A stretch of DNA of 38,351 nucleotides from an uncultured Acidobacteriaceae bacterium (GTDB taxonomy: Bacteria; Acidobacteriota; Terriglobia; Terriglobales; Acidobacteriaceae). Shown here one piece after another: positions 38,207-38,351 of the stretch. The DNA lies in contig CAIKND010000025.1 of assembly GCA_903828675.1 (NCBI GenBank), positions 1 to 38,351 of the forward strand. Direction: 5' to 3'. The number at the start of each line of letters is the position of its first letter. The stretch's first letter is position 1. The notes beneath the pieces were generated by a model. That model was not told the origin of the DNA, did no database searches, and saw only the letters and a program-made list of their open reading frames with translations. A program made the position numbers and the translations under genes.

Positions 38207-38351
38207 CTGCAGTCCACTCGCATCCGCAATCGCATTCAGAAGTTGCTTGAAGACGCCAACGTGAAGTTGGGTTCTGTGGCCACCAACGTGGTGGGTGTGT
38301 CCGGACGGCTGATGCTGGAGGCCATGGTCGAGGGGCAGGACGACCCGGCCC
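38207..38351 (+). pseudogene. 5'-truncated IS110-family transposase remnant (continues beyond window)
   Basis: A plus-strand frame, open from a stop at 38204-38206 to the window end, reads RIRNRIQKLLEDANVKLGSVA then TNVVGVSGRLMLEAMVEGQDDP (as two adjacent pieces). This matches the middle of IS110-type transposases (the LEDANIKL...VLGVSGRAML region before the C-terminal Ser-containing domain). No in-frame N-terminal RuvC-like DEDD half exists upstream, so the copy is truncated and the junction is near 38207-38216. Confidence 0.65.

Overview
The window looks like a chromosomal stretch from an Acidobacteriota bacterium (probably class Terriglobia). The support is a VWFA-type secreted protein of the family known mainly from Acidobacteria (28694-29725), the moderately high GC content, and the acidobacterial flavour of the flagellar and PNPase proteins. 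This placement is inference; no marker gene fixes the species. Most genes lie on the minus strand.

Layout. (1) 1-3200: an accessory module of tightly overlapping small minus-strand genes ending in a large gene cut by the window edge. That gene encodes a rolling-circle (HUH) replication protein, so the module is probably part of an integrated ssDNA-phage-like (inovirus-type) or plasmid-like element. It also carries a nucleoside deoxyribosyltransferase-like enzyme, a small HTH protein, two Cys-rich proteins and a one-helix membrane protein. (2) 3295-7968: housekeeping genes: bifunctional nuclease, miaB, a lipoprotein-like cytochrome c, a Tat-exported superoxide dismutase, and divergently a threonine dehydratase and a PaaI-like thioesterase. 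(3) 7965-20805: flagellar cluster I, read right to left: OmpR-type response regulator, sigma-54 activator without a DNA-binding domain, flgB, flgC, fliE, fliF, fliG, fliH, fliI, fliJ, then fliK, flgD, flgE. (4) 21155-23958: two divergent diguanylate cyclases. (5) 24019-27112: a strong bidirectional terminator, pnp and rpsO. (6) 27236-28693: a RES/Xre toxin-antitoxin pair and an AT-rich gap with a likely 38-residue membrane peptide and two hairpins. (7) 28694-37737: the VWFA protein, a 72-residue protein, then flagellar cluster II, read right to left: flgF, flgG, flgA, flgH, flgI, flgJ, flgM, flgN, flgK, flgL. (8) 37738-38351: a gene-poor stretch with a long hairpin and the 5'-truncated remnant of an IS110-type transposase.

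How it fits together. The two flagellar clusters encode basal body, MS ring, switch, export ATPase, hook, rod, P and L rings, hook-filament junction and the anti-sigma factor FlgM. Promoter motifs suggest a staged hierarchy. An almost perfect sigma-54 (-24/-12) site lies directly upstream of fliK-flgD-flgE (hook genes), and the same cluster encodes a sigma-54 activator. A good sigma-28 (FliA-type) site lies directly upstream of flgM-flgN-flgK-flgL (late genes). The neighbouring diguanylate cyclases, both with intact active and inhibitory sites, may tie motility to c-di-GMP.

All family calls come from reading translated sequence and motifs. No database search was run.
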